From assembly GCA_035771165.1 (NCBI GenBank), contig JAWNZC010000285.1:2403138-2467137 (forward strand): a stretch of 64,000 nucleotides of DNA. Reading direction: 5' to 3'. Shown here piece by piece: positions 32,786-43,397 of the stretch. Numbering within the stretch: position 1 is the stretch's first letter; each line of letters starts with the position of its first letter. The position numbers were made by a program, and so were the translations under genes. Under the pieces are notes generated by a model. It was not told the DNA's origin. It was given only the letters and a program-made list of their open reading frames with translations, and ran no database searches. Origin of the DNA: Paragorgia papillata. Lineage: Eukaryota > Cnidaria > Anthozoa > Scleralcyonacea > Coralliidae.

Positions 32786-34503
32786 CGAGGGAAGGAATAT
32801 CATCCGAGCCCACAAACGGGGCATTGGGAATTCGGGATTCCACAGTAACAGGGGAATCGGAGACCAAATTGCCGGAAGCAGTAAGTAAGGAGACGGACTC
32901 CAAATCATCACACTGGTCAGCAAGGCCAGCAAAGGAGTTACGGAGCAGAACAGGCGCCGCTAAAGAGGAACCGGTAACAAGGACAGGATGCGTGTGAATA
33001 CGAGTAGCGGCCGCAAGTGATTCCGTGGGTACCGGAGCAGGCCGCCGATTGTGAGACCGCGAACGGTCGCGCCGCGGAATCGAAGCATCTTCTTCAACGG
33101 AGGACGAGCCGCCATCCTGGTCCGAAAGCTGCAGCCTACCACTACGAGCACTGCGATGCACTGAGATTTGAGAGGCAGGGCGTGGATGCACCTCAGCGAC
33201 AACAACAAAGGGTCCACCCCGCACCGACAAAGCGCCAGGATCAGCAGAATGAGCTTCGGGAGAAGCCACAGATGCAGGCGCCCGAGCAGGGAGGGGAGCC
33301 TTGCCAGCGGGTGGGACAGGCAAATTAGAGGGGGACTTGACCACAGGGGTAACCGTAGTGGACAATGGAACCGACAACGCAGAAGCCCCGCCAGGTGTAG
33401 GAGGATGAAATGTCGGGCCCACCTGCAAAGCAAGAACAGAAGGGGTCAGAGTAGACTGGCAACCCACAACAGGAGCAGTAGTGCTCGGTGGTACGGAAAG
33501 CGACGGACCACCCTCGGAGGGAGGGGGAGCGTCGTCAAAAGCCGGAGTTTCACGAAGGTCGACGACCGGAACATCAACGCGCAGGGGAGAGTCACCACCA
33601 GGAGCAATCTCCGGCATATCAACCGGAATAACTGCGAGAGGATCCTCTTCCTCACTGGACGCGGGAGAGTCATTAAGAACAGTGGCCGTCTTACGCCTTT
33701 GAGGGTGAGGTTCATCACCCGCGCTGAGAGACCGCGCCGTACGTTTGGTCCCAGCAGTAACGTCAGCAAACGAACGGGAGGACCCACTACATGAGGTGTC
33801 CATAGAAGAGACAGCTAACGGTGGAGGCAGGTCAGTGGATGGGGGGTCAGGCAAGACCCTAGAGGAGTGCGGAAGGACTGAGGAAGGAGGGGGGTTATTG
33901 GGAGTTAGGTGGGTTATCCGCAGTAGAAGGGTTACCGGTGTTTCGGGGGGCATTATTACCCGAGGGGCAATTAGCACTCATATGACCAGATTGGCCACAA
34001 CGGAAACACGTTTGGGTCTGCCCTCGATACCAAATTCGGCAGGCATGACCACGAATAATAAGTTTCGATGGGATAGACGTTCGTACCTCCATCAAAACAG
34101 AAATGGACCCAGTAAACACCTTATGGGTGATATCATGTTTAGCGTGGTGGACGGGTCCATACCGCTGCAGAACAGCGGATACATCGTCCAAGGGGATACC
34201 GTAGGCCAAGCGGTGAACGCTGACCCATGTACGGGTGGAGATAGGTGCGATAAGCACTTTGGACCCCCGGAAAGTAAAGCCCCGCGCAGAAACGTCCCGA
34301 AGGACCTGCACAGAGGGGAAGCAAATTCTCCAGCGATTTTTCGCCAGAATTTGCACACATTCAAAGTGCCCATTCAAATTGTCAATGTCGAATTGGGCAC
34401 CGAGATCAGCTTTGATCTCTTGGTCGGTTGGTGCTGGGCGCCCCGCGAGCGCCGGTTCGGGAACGGTGACGTAAGCCGAACGGTTTGAATTGGGAATAGA
34501 CAT
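32778..34503 (-). pseudogene. E6 ORF1: RRM-like and CCHC protein, one frameshift
   Basis: Starts MSIPNSNRS at 34503. RRM-like region (WVSVHRLAYGIPLDDVSAVL) then CFRCGQSGHMSANC. A frameshift near 33900-33930, just after the knuckle, moves to a second frame open to 32778. The tail is Pro/Ser-rich and ends with LLTASGNL and a short acidic end, as in E3 and E7. Confidence 0.87.
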
Positions 34504-34752
34504 CCCAAGAAGCTAGCTAAAAAAGAACCCAAAAGAAAGGTTCTACACACAAAGAAAAAAGACAAGGTAACTCACAGTAGACGGGAGCCACCAACACACG
34601 ACTAGCTTCACCAGGAAGTCCGAAACCACAGCGGACCAAAGCCACGAAGGGAGGCCAGGTCAGGAAGGCCGGACAGCAACCGCCAATCCCAGGCAAGGGA
34701 GGCACGAATCCTGGACCAGACGACCAAAAACGACAGGCCAACGACGAGGCAA

Positions 34753-34952
34753 GTGCCAAGCAGGGCACCAGAACAACCAAGGCCCCAAAAGCCAAGGAGA
34801 CACCAAACAGGGTGTCGGAAGAGCCAACCACCAGGCGAGGACAGCACAAGGGTTCTAAAAAGAACCACCACAAGAGCACGGTCGTGTGCTACCAAACGGG
34901 CTGGGGTTGCGAAAGACTCGAAGAAGAGTAGCAGTGTTATGGCCTAAAGCCA
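34753..34952 (-). promoter_or_regulatory. E6 5' UTR hairpins
   Basis: Hairpins at 34753-34768 (GTGCC/GGCAC) and 34799-34816 (GACACC/GGTGTC, loop CTGTTT), plus the conserved 5' hairpin at 34940-34952 (TGGC/GCCA) between the invariant flanks. Confidence 0.6.
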
Positions 34953-35049
34953 AGCATGGATCCACCACAGTCTCTTATAGCTCGTAGACTTGAAGACTTG
35001 AAGAACTCGTAGGGTCTCGGAAAACAAATTCCAAGCGATCGTTTCAAAA

Positions 35050-35070
35050 GCCAATAGGCCGAGAAGCGAT
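35050..35070 (-). pseudogene. U2: U2 snRNA 5' fragment, unit G
   Basis: Same 21 nt, +1 at 35070, followed by E6. Confidence 0.95.
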
Positions 35071-35182
35071 AAAGAACCATAAAAAAAATATGTTTTGCCC
35101 GAAAAGAAGCTAAAACGACGATGTGGTTGGGCTCATGTCAGCGGACGCGCTCGAAGCGCCTGGAAAAAAAAGGGAAAGAGAT

Positions 35183-35300
35183 GTCTACGACACGGGGTAT
35201 TCCCAGGCGGTCACCCATCCAAGTACTAACGCCGCCCGACCGGGCTTAACTTCGGTGGTCAGACGAGAACCGATGATTTCCCAGTGGTATGGTCGTAGAC
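35183..35300 (-). rRNA. 5S rRNA: 5S rRNA gene, unit G
   Basis: 118 nt; CACTGGGAAATCATCGG distinguishes it from unit C. Terminator and TATA-like box present. Confidence 0.95.
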
Positions 35301-35461
35301 ATTCGTTGAGGTAAAAATATCGTTTTTATAGCAATTGGTCGGCGTTGTGGCACGAGAGGTCGACGACGAACATAAGAACGGTGAAATCGAATGTTCGACG
35401 AAGTTGTGTGCTCGCGTTATGCGATGGATGAGTTCGGTTCGATTTTGATTGGTTTGTTGTA

Positions 35462-35504
35462 AGGGGACGAGCGCGAACGCAGGTCCCCACTACTAGAAAT
35501 TATA

Positions 35505-35536
<32 letters not shown>

Positions 35537-35625
35537 GGAGTCAACCCAGTCGAAGTGCAATGAGAGGGACTCATCCTGAGAGGACTTCCTTGTTGATCAA
35601 AGTACCTCTCGCGTCAGGTAAGTAT
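35462..35625 (-). ncRNA. U1: U1 snRNA, unit G
   Basis: 164 nt; one change in stem-loop I (GATGAGTCCCTC) and one by the Sm site (TTTCTAGTAG for TTTCTGGTAG). The latter alters the base after the U-run and might weaken Sm binding. Confidence 0.93.
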
Positions 35626-35938
35626 GCATCTGTATGTCGCGGAGAGCCTATAACCGGGTAGTAGGAGTCAGCGGCATGTGGTTAAAAGGCATATTTGTCG
35701 ACATGTTGCGACAGCCAGACTGGCGAGTAGAAAACATTACGAGAGACACGTGCTTACCTCGGTCTTCCGACGGTGTTGTCGCCGAAGTTCGGGCAGGTTG
35801 CACGTGTGGCGCTTGACCGGTTTTCTGAATAACTGTAAAACATAAAGAAGTGTTTTAGTGGAGGCCATACACCTGAGTCGTTTATAATGGTATTTCTTTT
35901 GTAATTTTTGATGGTGATGTTCTTCCCCGAAGGGAAGA

Positions 35939-36101
35939 GGGCCGTACTCGGAGGTAGTGCAATACCGAGACAACCCGTGGCCAGGGCGAAGCAAGCTTCA
36001 ATCCCATGGCCGAAGCCCAAAAATCAGTTTAATATACGAGCCAGGCGTTGCCTGGCATATCAGATATTAAGCTGATAAGAACAGATACTACACTTGATCT
36101 T
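35939..36101 (-). pseudogene. U2: U2 snRNA 3' part, unit G
   Basis: Complete from AAGATCAAG to stem-loop IV, UUCG hairpin at 35922-35937; separated from its 5' end by E7. Confidence 0.93.
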
Positions 36102-36152
36102 GTTTTAAGTTTAGACTCCCCCACGGATCTGAAGGCCACATCTGATGACCCC

Positions 36153-36254
36153 GAGCCCGACGGTGCAATGAACTCCGAAACCGCGTGAATGAAGAGTAAA
36201 CCTGCGGTGGTGGCACCTAGCCACATCGATCTCACATGAAGGTTATGAGCCTTC
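36153..36254 (-). promoter_or_regulatory. E7 3'-terminal hairpin set
   Basis: 36153-36175 (GAGTTC/GGGCTC with two G-U), 36210-36224 (GTGGC/GCCAC), 36238-36254 (GAAGGCT/AGCCTTC-like with G-U). The conserved upstream block is at 36386-36450; its hairpin there has GTCC/GGAC instead of GTCT/GGAC. Confidence 0.65.
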
Positions 36255-37072
36255 CACCACGCCTGAATCGACACACGATGTTATGGTGGTCTTAAGGGTG
36301 GCATTATGAGACAAATAGTGTAAAACTAATGATGGAATTGTCAATGTGGCGGGCCTCGCAGGCCAAGCTAAAAAGTAGCTGAAAACCTCACCGGGCGTTT
36401 GCCCAAATCGGAGGTGGACCTCAAGGTTTAACGTCCGTATCCGAAAGGACGACGCCGGGTGCAAAGACCCGACGATTCTACAAAATTAAGCGAGAGATCC
36501 GCTGATTGACCCGCCAAAACGGGCCCGACCCCGGCAACAGAAGCAACACCAATTAAGGAGACCGCTGAAACCGAAACCGAAAGCCGAGACCGAAATGACG
36601 ATCACCGCCGCTATCTCTCAACAAAACACACCAAACCAAACAGCTCGACTCCGAGAACAGAAGTGACACCAATTAAGGAGACCGCTGAAGCCAGAACCGA
36701 GACTGAAAGGGAACCAAAGAAAAACACAAAATCAAAAAACACAAAAAATTAGGCAGTGCGCTCCCCCCTGTCAACGTACCGAGGTACGAAAACAGCGGGG
36801 AGATCATAATTAATACGCTTGAAAGTATTACTTATTTTCAATTATTATTATTTACTGAGTACTTACTTGTTGTGTAATGCAGTGTAGTGTAATATTGTAC
36901 AACATGTTTTTGGTAGCCTAAGAAGCCCAAACCGGAGTATGAGCGCTGCACATCTCCGCCACAGCGCTCCCGAGCGAGAGGCTGCGGCGCCCGGACTCGG
37001 GTCAATCCAGGGAGCATATGCCTCTAGACAGAACCCAGGACGGAAGGGGCGCGCAACGCAAACGCAAAGGCA

Positions 37073-40000
37073 CTAGGACCTCAGCGCGGAAGGAAAGACA
37101 AGAGTACCGGACGAGTCAATGGAGCCGAGAACACCCCCGGCGAGCCATTGCGACTCGAACAAAGACGCAGCACATCAGCACAAACCGAAACGACGATTTG
37201 ATCAGCCTCAACGAGCGCACGGCGTCAGGCTGGACACCCTGATAGCGAAAGGAGTTGCGGGCTATCCAGATATTATGGCGAACAACACCCAGGAGAGCCA
37301 ACAATCCTTTAGGGACATTGGCTGATCCAGCAAAACCAAACCTGACCTCGATAGGCGACGGACGAGGAGCACCAGGTCGGAATGCCTGCCAAAAGCCAAA
37401 GAACCAAACCAAGAGAGATTGAGTGAAAGGACACTGAGCGAACAAATGCAATGATGTTTCAGTGCCTCCACAATGACACCCAGGCGCCACGGGGATCTTG
37501 AACCTTATCAAACGATCCGCAGTCGGCAAGATACCATGCGCCAATTTCCAATTTGTGTCCCAAGCAGGACGAAACAAAACGAAGAACAGACAAATTACGC
37601 CACACCGCTGACCAATCAATACGACTGGCGGAAAACTTCACCACGCAGCGATGCTGATGCTTAGCCGCCCGGCGGAGGATGACGTACGCCAGGCTGGCCG
37701 AGACATCCTCAAGTGGCAAAGGAACGGAAGGCGGACGACGAGGGATAACCCAAGCATCAGATGCTTTGTGACCCCCAATAGCCAACCAAGCAGTCAAGAC
37801 TGACCAGTAAAATGAAGGCAAGCGCTGAAGAGTAGACGGCCCAATAGTAAACAAACTAAAGGCCCGGTCTACTGGCTCAGCCAAAAAGGCACGACGAAGG
37901 TAGTGATGGAAGAAAGACTTCCAGCCAGACCCCTCTGGAGCAAAGAAGCGCTTCACCCACAAAAGCGCAAGAGATTGCAACTTGCGGGTAACATCAACCA
38001 CCCCCAAACCACCCTCGGCGAGTGGCTGCACTACAGAAGCACGACAAAGACCTTCAGGTTTCCCTTTCCAAAGGAAAGAAAAGATGATACGATTAATTTT
38101 TGTTATGACGACATCTGGAATACAGATGACGGAACCCAAGTACCACAGGGTACTAAGGACAAGCGTATTAATTATAACAGCCCTCCCCCGGAACGATAGA
38201 ACTCGATTGCCCCAAGAAGAGAGACGATTGCGCATTTTCTGCAGCACGGCCGCCCAGTCCTCACCAGCACCAAGAAGGCTCCCTAGCACCTTCAGAGGAC
38301 CCGAAGAGAACCGAAAAGCAACAGGAAAAGAAGTACGTTGCCGCCAAGGCCCTAAAAGAAGAGCTTTGACATTTGGACTGGTTCAGTTTGGCCCCAGACG
38401 CACGTTCATAACGACGAAACAAATCCACCAGAGCCAGGATGGAAGAGTCCGAAGTGACGAAAGTTGACGTATCGTCAGCATATTGCGAGAGTTTAACTCG
38501 CTGGCGACCACCAGGAAGGGGGAACCCATCAATTGATGAATTCGCCCGGATCGCACATGCCAGCGATTCCGCCACAAGAACATACAACAAAGGAGACAAA
38601 GGACAACCCTGGCGAACCCCCCGCGTAACCGGAAACGGATCCGACAGGAAACCGTTCACAATCACCCGAGAGTTCACCCCAGAGTACAACAAAGACACCC
38701 ACTTACAAAAAGAAGGTCCAAAACCCATCTTGACCAGGACCTTTTGCATGTAGCCCCACTCTACCCGATCAAAAGCCTTCTCCTGATCAAGAGACAGAAT
38801 AGCTGCAGGCACTGCCTCTGAATTCGCATAATCTACGACGTCATTGAAGTAGACGTACGTTCTCCCCCAATAACCGCCCCGGAATGCCACAAGACTGATC
38901 AGATGACACCACCGAAGCAATAACAGAGAGGAGGCGATTAGATAACACTTTAGCTGCAATCTTGTAGTCCGCACAAAGCAACGTAATGGGACGCCAATTT
39001 GCAGTGTCAAGAAGGTCACCCTTCTTAAACAAGAGTGTTATTGCACCAGAGCGTTGAGTTAAGGACAACTGGCCAGAGTGAAAACAAGAGTTGATGACAC
39101 TAACAAAATCCGGGCCCAACAGCTGCCAGAACCGAACATAAAATTCAGCCGGGAAACCATCGACCCCAGGAGATCTGCCAGTAGCCATATGACGAAGAGC
39201 GTGCAAACACTCCTCCCCAGTGAGGTCACCCTCAGACGACTCTGCCTCCACCTGAGAGAATTGACGCTCCAGACTGTCAATGAAGAGCGATTGCTCCTCC
39301 TCCTCAAGAGACTGAGAAGAAAACAGCCCGAAGTAAAAGTCTCGCCAGACGCAAAGAATATCAGCAGTGGAATCAGCAAGCGAGCCATCAGGACGACGAA
39401 CGCCACTAATGAGCCGCCGCTGACCACGAACAAACCTCCTGCGCAAAGAAATACGCCGAAGAAACCTCCCCCTCCTCTGCCCACTGAACGTTAGCACGCA
39501 CCTGGGCACCCCTCGCTTCCGACAGAAGTTCAGAGGCCAGGGCGTTTTCGCAGTATCAAGAAGACCAGGGAGGATCTCACCATTGTTAAGACGCGCCTGA
39601 ACAGCAATGACCGCAGCATTTAGCTCCACGACTTTACAACGCCTGGCACGAGGACGAAGCACGCGACAAACGCTGAATCAAGAGCTTCAGCCGCAGCTTG
39701 CCGGCATCCCACCACGGAGAGAGAGAGAGGAAACGACCCTTCTCCAAACGCCACTCCGACCAAAATCGTGCGATTTCAGCGCAGAAGGCCTCGTCCTTAA
39801 GGTGAGATGTGTTGAACTTCCACAGTCGTTTACCACGCTGCACAGCAGATGGCAAGTCAACCTCAAGGAAAACATACGAATGGTCAGAGCGGAAAAAAGG
39901 AAAGATACCAACGGACTTGACAAGACGCAGATACCTATCAAGCATCCAGATCATATCAATCCGTGACCCTTGAGCCCCATTTGGCCGATGCCAAGTGAAC

Positions 40001-40592
40001 TCCCGAGCACCCGGGTGAGTGACACGCCAGACATCACAGAGGTCATAACACGGCCATCAAATCACGAAGACTCGATGACCAATTATATGCCCACGGAGAT
40101 GCCGGATTACACCCGAAACGATCAACTGAAGGGTCAACCACCGTCTTGAAATCCCCACACAGAAACACAGGGATGTCACAATCAATGGCCTGATAAAAGG
40201 ACTCAAAGAAAGCAGCCCCATCCTTCTTAGCGTTAGGTCCGTACAGACAGGCGACCTGGAAATTGAAATTATCGCGGCAAAATTCCGCGATAACCAACCC
40301 GCCCGGCCTTATCACGCCACTGATGAACGAGAGCAAAGCGCGGAAGAAACAAAATAGCAACACCACAACTTCGTACCGTTCCGGGGGAGGACACACACTG
40401 GTACTTTAACTTATTATTTACATTTACATTACTAGGCGCAAACCATTGAGAAAGCTCGCGCTCCGTGGTCGCGTGCGTTTCCTGAATGCAAACTTTGTGA
40501 GGAGAAAAGCAATTTAACCATGACATCAGCGTCTGACGGCTACCCAAGGAACGTAGACCTTGAACGTTCAAGGTGAGAATTTTGACCGCCAT
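37073..40592 (-). pseudogene. E7 ORF2: APE endonuclease / reverse transcriptase, several frameshifts
   Basis: Begins MAVKILTLNVQGLR at 40592; the ATG overlaps the ORF1 stop (TAATG). Open blocks in changing frames cover 40592-40300, 40300-40050, 39954-39640, 39600-38850, 39019-38300, 38289-37560 and 37600-37120. Motifs seen: CIQETHA, LCGDFKTVVD (Lys replaces the usual Asn of GDFN), FRSDHSYV, VRQGCPLSPLLY, QYADDTSTFV, CHCGGTETSLHLFAQC. The family C-terminus ends at 37073. At least six breaks make it non-functional as read. Confidence 0.87.
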
Positions 40593-42429
40593 TAATCTGA
40601 TGCGGAATCGAGCTCCTCCAAAAGTAGAGGAGGGCGCTTGAATAAGGCCGCAGGGTCAATCGGGTCAGAACCGACCAGATTCCCTGAAGCCGTCAACAAG
40701 CCGTCAAAACAGGGCTCGTCAAAAAATGCCTCTTCGCGACCTAGCTCCGCAGAGCAAGACTCCACACAGAGAACCATGAACGGGTTAGCTGAATGGAGAT
40801 CCTCCAAACCCGTAGGGGGATCGACACTCGAGGAAAGACGAGATTTCCTACCCGAAGTAGGCAATGGATCCGGGCAGGTTTTCTTGCGGATACAAGCCGC
40901 CACAAGCTCCTCAGAGGCAGAGACCGAAGGCGCCGGGGGAGGAAGGTTCATCCTCGCTGTCATCGCTCAACCCACCCTGCGAGAATCACTTTTACACCCG
41001 ACGGTACGGGACTTGACAGGAGGATCAGAGGGCTCAGGGAGGCCAGGAAAATCCTCAAAATTAATCTCGGAAGGCGATAACGCCAGAGCAGTATCAGGCG
41101 TAGATACAGCCTTCATCCGCCGCGATCGCCCTTTATTCACCAAAAGGGTAGAGCCATGCGGAGGAACAGAGCCAGCAGCCACAGGAGCCCGGGTAGACGG
41201 TACCCGAGGCGGGAGGGGCAAACCCACAACTCCGGTTGTCGCCGATGCATAGGAGTGCGGGGGACGCAGTGACCACAGATTGGCCACAACCAACAGGCCC
41301 ACCCTCAGGTGCACCAGGTGGCACAGGCCCACCCGCATTAGCAGGTGGGACAGATGCACCCACAGTACCAGGTGGCACAGACCCACCTACAGAATCCGGT
41401 GGCAGAGACCCACCATCCGTTGTATCTGGTGGCAACGGGACCATGTGGGCCGGAACAGGCGGCACAGACCTACCCACAGTAACATGTGGCACAGACCCAC
41501 CCACAGTAACATGTGGCACCGACCCACGCACAGGTGGACCAGGTGGCACAGATCCACCCACAGAATCAGGTGGGTAAGACCCACCATCCGTTGTATCCGG
41601 TGGCAACGGGAGCAGGTGGCCCAAAACAGGTGGGATAGACCCACCCGCAGAAGCAGGTGGAACAGACCCACCAGCAGGAATAACAGGGGCCACAGACCCA
41701 CCAAACAGACGTAACAGGTGGCCTGGACCCAGCAAGTATAACATGAGGCGCGGGTGGCACTAGCCCACCAACAGCCGAACGAACAGGGGCAGGCAGTACG
41801 GGCCCACCAGCAACCGAACCCGAAGCACCCTGAGGACGAGCGCCAGAGAACGGGCGCTGACCACCGGGAGCACGAGAGCCGGGGGCAAGACGTTGGGGGC
41901 ACTGCTGAGCGACATGCCCAGTGCCTGCACACCTGAAACAGGTGCGAACTTGGCCGCGATACCATACATGGCATGGATGGCCCTTGATCTGAACTTTCGA
42001 CGGGATAGCCCGCGAAAGTTTCATGCGCATCTTGATGTCCCCATTGGGGATGCCATTCACAAGAATGCGCTGTACAGCATCGTCTACCCCGTACCGGGAC
42101 ATAACCGCTTGGACCTCAGCCAAAGGGATCCCATAGGGGAGACGAGAAACCGTCACCCAAGTATAAGGGGACATGCTTGCAAACACCAGGGGATGAGACC
42201 GAAAGGTCAACCCCCGGTTGAGAGCGTCTTCCATCTTGGCAGAACTGGTAAAAACCACACGCAACTCAGTGGAAGAAAACAGCTGAATGCACGCAAAATA
42301 CTCTTTAAGCGGCGCGACCACGGAGCTTAAATTGCGCTGTACCTCCTCAACGGTAGCCTTAGCTTGCCCACGCAAAGCAAGGGCCGGGAGGGTGGTACGA
42401 ACAGCCCGGTTTGCGTAAGGGAACGACAT
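40592..42429 (-). pseudogene. E7 ORF1: RRM-like and CCHC protein with long G-G-S-V-P-P repeat
   Basis: Starts MSFPYANRA at 42429. RRM-like part (WVTVSRLPYGIPLAEVQAVM), then CFRCAGTGHVAQQC. Downstream is a long Gly-Gly-Ser-Val-Pro-Pro repeat tract in two frames, then the conserved LLTASGNL and an acidic end at 40592. Frame changes occur inside the repeat tract (about 41600-41700) and again near 41000-41130. Repeats are prone to indels, so these breaks may be real or assembly-made. Confidence 0.85.
41290..41720 (-). repeat. Gly-Gly-Ser-Val-Pro-Pro coding repeat in E7 ORF1
   Basis: About 20 degenerate units of 21-27 bp with longer-range copies, e.g. CATCCGTTGTATC near 41412 and again near 41585. 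Absent from the ORF1 of the other elements. Confidence 0.75.
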
Positions 42430-42597
42430 CGTACCCCAAAAGCGGACGAAACCACGATCCAAACCAGGAACACACGAAAAAGAAAAAAACACACAGACCT
42501 CAAAGAAAGAGGACCACGACCACGACCAGCCCTTCCCCGCAGGGGGAGGGACGAGACGACCACGGACTGGACCACAAGAACGGGCTCCACGCCAAAC

Positions 42598-42816
42598 GAC
42601 ACCGAACAGGGTGCCAGAAAGACCAAGACACCAAACAGGGTGTCGGAACCAACCAGTCCACGAAAGGTACCAAACAGGGTACCAGGAAACCACGACCAGA
42701 AGGAGGCATCAAGGTTCTGAAAAGAACCACCAGACAGCACGGACCAATGCCACCAACTGGAAACGGCATTGAACAACTCGAAGTAGGAGTAGCAGTGTTA
42801 CCAGAGTAAACTCTGG
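42598..42816 (-). promoter_or_regulatory. E7 5' UTR hairpins
   Basis: Three array hairpins at 42598-42615, 42627-42644 (GACACC/GGTGTC) and 42666-42683 (GGTACC/GGTACC), plus the conserved 5' hairpin at 42801-42816 (CCAGAG/CTCTGG). Confidence 0.6.
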
Positions 42817-42910
42817 AGCATGGATCCACCACAGTCTCCTGTATAACTCGTAAACCTCGTAGAACTCGTAGAACTCGTAAACTCGTAGAAGAACTTCGAT
42901 CGTTTCAAAA

Positions 42911-42931
42911 GCCAATAGGCCGAGAAGCGAT
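42911..42931 (-). pseudogene. U2: U2 snRNA 5' fragment, unit H
   Basis: Same 21 nt, +1 at 42931, followed by E7. Confidence 0.95.
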
Positions 42932-43043
42932 AAAGAACCATAAAAAAAATATGTTTTGCCCGAAAAGAAGCTAAAACGACGATGTGGTTGGGCTCAGGTC
43001 AGCGGACGCGCTCGAAGCGCCTGGAAAAAAAAAGGAAAGAGAT

Positions 43044-43161
43044 GTCTAGGACATGGGGTATTCCCAGGCGGTCACCCATCCAAGTACTAACGCCGCCCGA
43101 CCGGTCTTAACTTCGGTGGTCAGACGAGAACCGGTGATTTCCCAGTGGTATGGTCGTAGAC
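43044..43161 (-). rRNA. 5S rRNA: 5S rRNA gene, unit H
   Basis: 118 nt with several substitutions: 3' end CCATGTCCTAGAC and AAGACCGGTCGG in box A/intermediate region. These weaken the terminal stem and internal promoter, so this may be a pseudogene-like variant. Confidence 0.88.
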
Positions 43162-43323
43162 ATTCGTTGAGGTAAAAATATCGTTTTTATAGCAATTGGT
43201 CGGCGTTGTGGCACGAGAGGTCGACGACGAACATAAGAACGGTGAAATCGAATGTTCGACGAAGTTGTGTGCTCGCGTTATGCGATGTGATGAGTTCGGT
43301 TCGATTTTGATTGGTTTGTTGTA

Positions 43324-43366
43324 AGGGGACGAGCGCGAACGCAGGTCCCCACTACCAGAAATTATA

Positions 43367-43397
<31 letters not shown>

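Larger units (their letters stand above)
28497..35049 (-). mobile_element. E6: full-length U2-inserted non-LTR element
   Basis: 6,553 bp. The 5' junction is at 35049/35050 and the 3' junction reads CAAAAGT then AGATCAAG. Its 5' start (GGCTTTTGAAACGATCG) is like E7 and unlike E0/E3, so E6 and E7 form one lineage. Both ORFs carry frameshifts. Confidence 0.92.
36102..42910 (-). mobile_element. E7: full-length U2-inserted non-LTR element
   Basis: 6,809 bp, both junctions precise. Longest copy because of a repeat-rich ORF1 and a 970-bp 3' UTR with an AT-rich stretch at about 36800-36910. Closest to E6 at the 5' end. Both ORFs have frameshifts. Confidence 0.92.

Noticed and set aside
7323..42910. 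Assignment to Utopia, the other known U2-targeting non-LTR group.
   Set aside because: Utopia uses a restriction-like endonuclease; these ORF2 proteins begin with an APE endonuclease, which fits Tx1/Keno-type elements.
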